Part shown: in pieces, positions 41,003 through 43,426 of the stretch | Numbering within the stretch: the stretch's first letter is position 1 | How the letters are laid out: each line of letters opens with the position of its first letter | Origin: Mycobacterium gordonae | Lineage (GTDB): Bacteria > Actinomycetota > Actinomycetes > Mycobacteriales > Mycobacteriaceae | Reading direction: 5' to 3' | DNA: 43,426 bases | Assembly (NCBI RefSeq): GCF_002101675.1 | Contig: NZ_LQOY01000003.1 | Span: 1-43,426 of the forward strand | Notes under the pieces: generated by a model | Seen by the model: the letters and a program-made list of their open reading frames with translations, nothing else | What the model was told of the DNA's origin: nothing | Database searches by the model: none | Program-made: the position numbers and the translations under genes

Positions 41003-43426
41003 GCCGTCGGCACCCGGGCCGCCGGGTCCGCCGTCGACGCCGCCCGGTGCGGTGCCCTGACCGCCGCTGCCGCCGGCGCCGCCTTGGCCGCCGGGGGCGC
41101 CGTTGCCGTCACCGCCGGCGCCGCCCTGGCCGCCGTCACCGCCGTCGCCGCCGTCACCGGCCGCGCCGGAGCCCGGGGGCGTCCCGCCGCTGCCGCCGGT
41201 TCCACCGGTGCCGCCGACCCCGCCGTTGGCGCCGGCCTGGCCGGGTGTGACGCCGCTGGCGCCGGCGCCGCCGGTGCCGCCGGTACCGCCCTGGCCGCCC
41301 GGGCCGGCGTCGGCGTTGTAGTAACCGGCCCCGCCGGTGCCGCCCTTGCCGCCGATCCCGCCGACGCCGCCCCCGCCGACGGTGCCCGCGGTGCCGGTGC
41401 CGGAGCCGGCGAGACCGCCGGTGCCGCCGGTGCCGCCGGTGCCGCCCTGTCCGCCGGCCTCACCGGCGTAGGTGGTGCCGTCATAGCCGCCATAGCCGCC
41501 CTCGCCGCCCTGGCCACCCGGGCCGCCGAGCCCGCCGTCGCCGTTGGCTGCCCCGGCGCCGACCGAGGCTCCTACGCCACCAGCGCCGCCGGTGCCGCCG
41601 GCGCCGCCGGCGTATCCCGTCTGGTCTTCTGCCCCCGAGTAGCCGTCACCGCCCGTGCCGCCGTAGCCGCCACCGCCGCCGGCACCGCCGTTGCCGCCGG
41701 GCCCGGGCGCGCCTCCGTTACCGCCGCTGCCGCCGACGCCGCCGGCGTACCCCTCGGCGGTGTCACCGTCGTCACCGTAGCCGCCGGGGCCGCCGTATCC
41801 ACCGGTGCCGCCGTTGCCGCCGACGCCCCCGGTACCCGGGTCCCCGCCGGTGCCACCTGTGCCGCCCATCCCGCCGGCGTAGCCGACAGCATTCGTGCCG
41901 TAGTCCCCTTGGCCACCCGGTCCGCCCATGCCTCCGTTGCCGCCGTTACCGCCCACTCCGGTGGTTGCGCCGGAACCCGGGGTGCCACCGGTACCGCCAG
42001 TGCCGCCCATCCCGCCGACAGCACCCGCTTGACCGGCGCCGTAGCCGGCATAACCGCCACCGCCGCCGTCGCCACCGGTGCCACCGTTGCCGGCGGCTCC
42101 GCCCACCGAGTCGCCGCCGGTGCCTCCCTTGCCGCCAGCCCCGCCTGCATAGCCTTCCTGGTTGACGCGCCCGGCGCCGCCGTACCCGCCGCTACCGCCA
42201 GTGCCGCCAGTGCCGCCATCTCCGGAGTAGTTCCGGTCGACGCCGTTGCCGGCGAGCCCGCCGAGGCCGGCCGCACCTCCCGCACCGCCCTCGCCGCCAG
42301 TGCCGCCAGGGCTATAGAAGCCGTTGCCGCCGTAACCGCCGTAACCGCCATAACCGCCGTAGCCGCCGTAGCCGCCACTGTTGCCGGACCCGGCGATGGC
42401 ATTAGCGCCAACGCCGCCGTTACCGCCGGCGCCCCCGGCGCCACCGGTGCCGGCGACGCCCATCGCGGCGTCACCGAATTCGCCCGGCCAGCCGCCGATG
42501 CCGCCGGTCCCCCCGGTGCCGCCCATGCCCCCTGCGCCGCCGCCGCTGCCGGTGTCTGGTGTCCCGCTGCCGCCGTTGCCTCCTGCGCCGCCGGCGCCAC
42601 CCACACCGCCGTTGCCGTTGCTGCCGCCGGAAGCACCCCTGCCGCCGATGCCGCCGCCGCCACCCTGGCCGCCGTTACCGCCCGTGCGCCCGGTCTCGGC
42701 GGCGCCGTCCGCGCCGGCGCCGCCGACGCCGCCGGCGCCGCCGGCCCCACCCGTGCCCGGGGTGCCGCCGGTGCCCCCAGTACCGGCCGCACCGCTGAAG
42801 CCACCGAGACCGCCCTTGCCACCGGCACCGCCGCTACCACCGCCTGCTCCCGTGTCGGGCGTGCCGCTGCCCCCGTCGCCACCGGTGCCACCGACCCCGC
42901 CGTTGCCGCCGTTGCCGTTGCGGCCGCCGGCACCGGTGTTGCCGCCGGTGCCCCCTTCGCCGCCGGAGCCGGCGCCCGTCCCGTTGCCGCCGGTGCCGGC
43001 CGCGGCGCTGAGTCCATTGCCGCCGTTGCCACCGGTTCCGCCGGTGCCGCCGTCGCCATAGACGCCGGCGGCGCCACCGGACCCGCCGGTGCCGGCAGCT
43101 CCGCCCGCACCCGCCGCCCCCGCCGTTACCGCCGTGGCCACCCATGCCGGCGCCCTTGCCGGGGCCGGTTCCGTCGCTGGGCGCGCCGGCCCCGCCCGTG
43201 CCACCCTGTCCGCCGTCGCCGCCCTGTCCGCCGCTGCCGTTGTAGCCGTGGGCGCCAGCGTTCCCGCCGGCTCCGGCATCGCCGCCGACGCCGCCGGCGC
43301 CGCCTTTGCCGGCGGGGTTGTTGAAGCCGGCCGGCACACCGTCACCACCGCTGCCGCCCATGCCGCCGGCGCCGCCGTCCCCGCCGGCGCCGGCGTGGCC
43401 GAACGTCCCGGCGCTGCCGCCGGAAC
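40991..43426 (-). CDS. PE_PGRS family protein, partial and apparently frameshifted
   Basis: The whole stretch encodes Gly-Gly-Ala/Gly-Gly-X repeats on the minus strand, the PGRS domain of PE_PGRS cell-surface proteins. The PE domain lies beyond the right edge. The glycine frame is entered at 43424, runs to a five-base run at 43117-43121, and then continues in another frame to the TGA at 40991 (ending GGPGADGLNL). One extra base in that run explains the switch. Notable segments: (GGY)x5 near 42330-42376 and NGGNG-type turns. There is no C-terminal enzymatic domain. Such proteins bind calcium and sit in the outer envelope. The gene may be inactive, phase-variable or misassembled. Confidence 0.85.
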   Translation of the reverse strand, partial: VPAAAPGRSATPAPAGTAAPAAWAAAVVTVCRPASTTPPAKAAPAASAAMPEPAGTLAPTATTAAADRAATADRVARAGPARPATEPAPARAPAWVATAVTAGAAGAGGAAGTGGSGGAAGVYGDGGTGGTGGNGGNGLSAAAGTGGNGTGAGSGGEGGTGGNTGAGGRNGNGGNGGVGGTGGDGGSGTPDTGAGGGSGGAGGKGGLGGFSGAAGTGGTGGTPGTGGAGGAGGVGGAGADGAAETGRTGGNGGQGGGGGIGGRGASGGSNGNGGVGGAGGAGGNGGSGTPDTGSGGGAGGMGGTGGTGGIGGWPGEFGDAAMGVAGTGGAGGAGGNGGVGANAIAGSGNSGGYGGYGGYGGYGGYGGNGFYSPGGTGGEGGAGGAAGLGGLAGNGVDRNYSGDGGTGGTGGSGGYGGAGRVNQEGYAGGAGGKGGTGGDSVGGAAGNGGTGGDGGGGGYAGYGAGQAGAVGGMGGTGGTGGTPGSGATTGVGGNGGNGGMGGPGGQGDYGTNAVGYAGGMGGTGGTGGDPGTGGVGGNGGTGGYGGPGGYGDDGDTAEGYAGGVGGSGGNGGAPGPGGNGGAGGGGGYGGTGGDGYSGAEDQTGYAGGAGGTGGAGGVGASVGAGAANGDGGLGGPGGQGGEGGYGGYDGTTYAGEAGGQGGTGGTGGTGGLAGSGTGTAGTVGGGGVGGIGGKGGTGGAGYYNADAGPGGQGGTGGTGGAGASGVTPGQAGANGGVGGTGGTGGSGGTPPGSGAAGDGGDGGDGGQGGAGGDGNGAPGGQGGAGGSGGQGTAPGGVDGGPGGPGADGLNL
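42329..42376 (-). repeat. Gly-Gly-Tyr nonamer array in the PGRS domain
   Basis: Five 9-base units (plus-strand CCGCCGTAA/CCGCCGTAG/CCGCCATAA) encode GGY repeats on the minus strand. Tyrosine in every third position is unusual within an otherwise Ala/Asn/Asp-substituted PGRS domain. Synonymous changes between units show selection or drift without loss of tyrosine. Confidence 0.8.
43117..43121. other. Frameshift site: five-cytosine run in PE_PGRS
   Basis: On the coding strand the run reads GGCGGGGGCGGC. With four G the Gly-rich frame upstream (GHGGNGG) would continue as GAAGAGGAAGTGG; with the five present it becomes Cys/Arg-rich (CGRSCRHRRV). Confidence 0.75.

Noticed and set aside
41084..43324. 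A 746-codon open frame on the plus strand, Ala/Gly/Val-rich
   Set aside because: It is antisense to the PGRS repeats; high GC and repeat structure remove stop codons. Composition is an artefact of GGC-GGC repeats.
40991..43426. CRISPR array suggested by dense short repeats
   Set aside because: Repeats are in-frame Gly codons with no spacer regularity; they are PGRS coding sequence.

Overview
The window comes from a high-GC mycobacterial chromosome. The core (about 7.15-35.9 kb) reads as the mce1 locus in the same order I recall from Mycobacterium tuberculosis H37Rv (adhE1, thioesterase, SRPBCC protein, mce1R, fadD5, yrbE1A/B, mce1A-F, mam1A-D, lprO, Rv0180c, pirin, sigG, Rv0183, Rv0184, Rv0185, bglS, mymT, O-methyltransferase). 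The glycine-rich PE_PGRS gene at the right edge points to a slow-growing species with PE_PGRS genes. All homologue names are from memory of protein families; no search was run.

Left region (1-7154): a tail of an unknown gene, a CaiB/BaiF CoA-transferase, a small unknown protein, and then a tightly overlapping run: two-domain ferredoxin-like (NIPSNAP-like) protein, cytochrome P450, MDR dehydrogenase, HpcH/HpaI aldolase, SDR and HSL-type esterase. This looks like a catabolic operon of unknown substrate sitting where M. tuberculosis has other genes.

Middle region (7151-24819): adhE1-like dehydrogenase, hotdog thioesterase, SRPBCC protein, the GntR/FadR-type repressor Mce1R divergent from fadD5, and then the lipid-import transporter itself: two YrbE permeases, six Mce substrate-binding proteins (MceE a lipoprotein) and four Mce-associated membrane proteins, almost all linked by stop/start overlaps. 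Mam1A carries a 57-bp tandem repeat.

Region 24825-35878: a secreted NAGPA-type protein (lprO), a YhgE/Pip membrane protein, pirin, an extra alpha/beta hydrolase inserted between pirin and sigG, and sigG itself, whose promoter matches the RecA_NDp/PafBC DNA-damage motif. Divergent from it are monoacylglycerol lipase, a DUF2786 protein, a HExxH metallohydrolase and the GH3 glucosidase BglS. An unlisted 47-residue, seven-cysteine ORF is the copper metallothionein MymT, with a perfect RicR operator at its promoter.

Right region (35859-41002): an island with no counterpart I recall at this place in M. tuberculosis. A four-gene overlapping operon encodes a DIT1/PvcA-type isocyanide-synthase-like enzyme, a HAD phosphatase, an SDR and an ATP-grasp ligase, and a drug-antiporter-type MFS exporter lies divergently. 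Together they look like a compact, probably undescribed biosynthesis-and-export cluster for an isocyanide or other modified amino-acid product. The window ends in a PE_PGRS gene (PE domain outside the window) that appears frameshifted in a five-base homopolymer. I saw no tRNA, rRNA, CRISPR array or insertion sequence.
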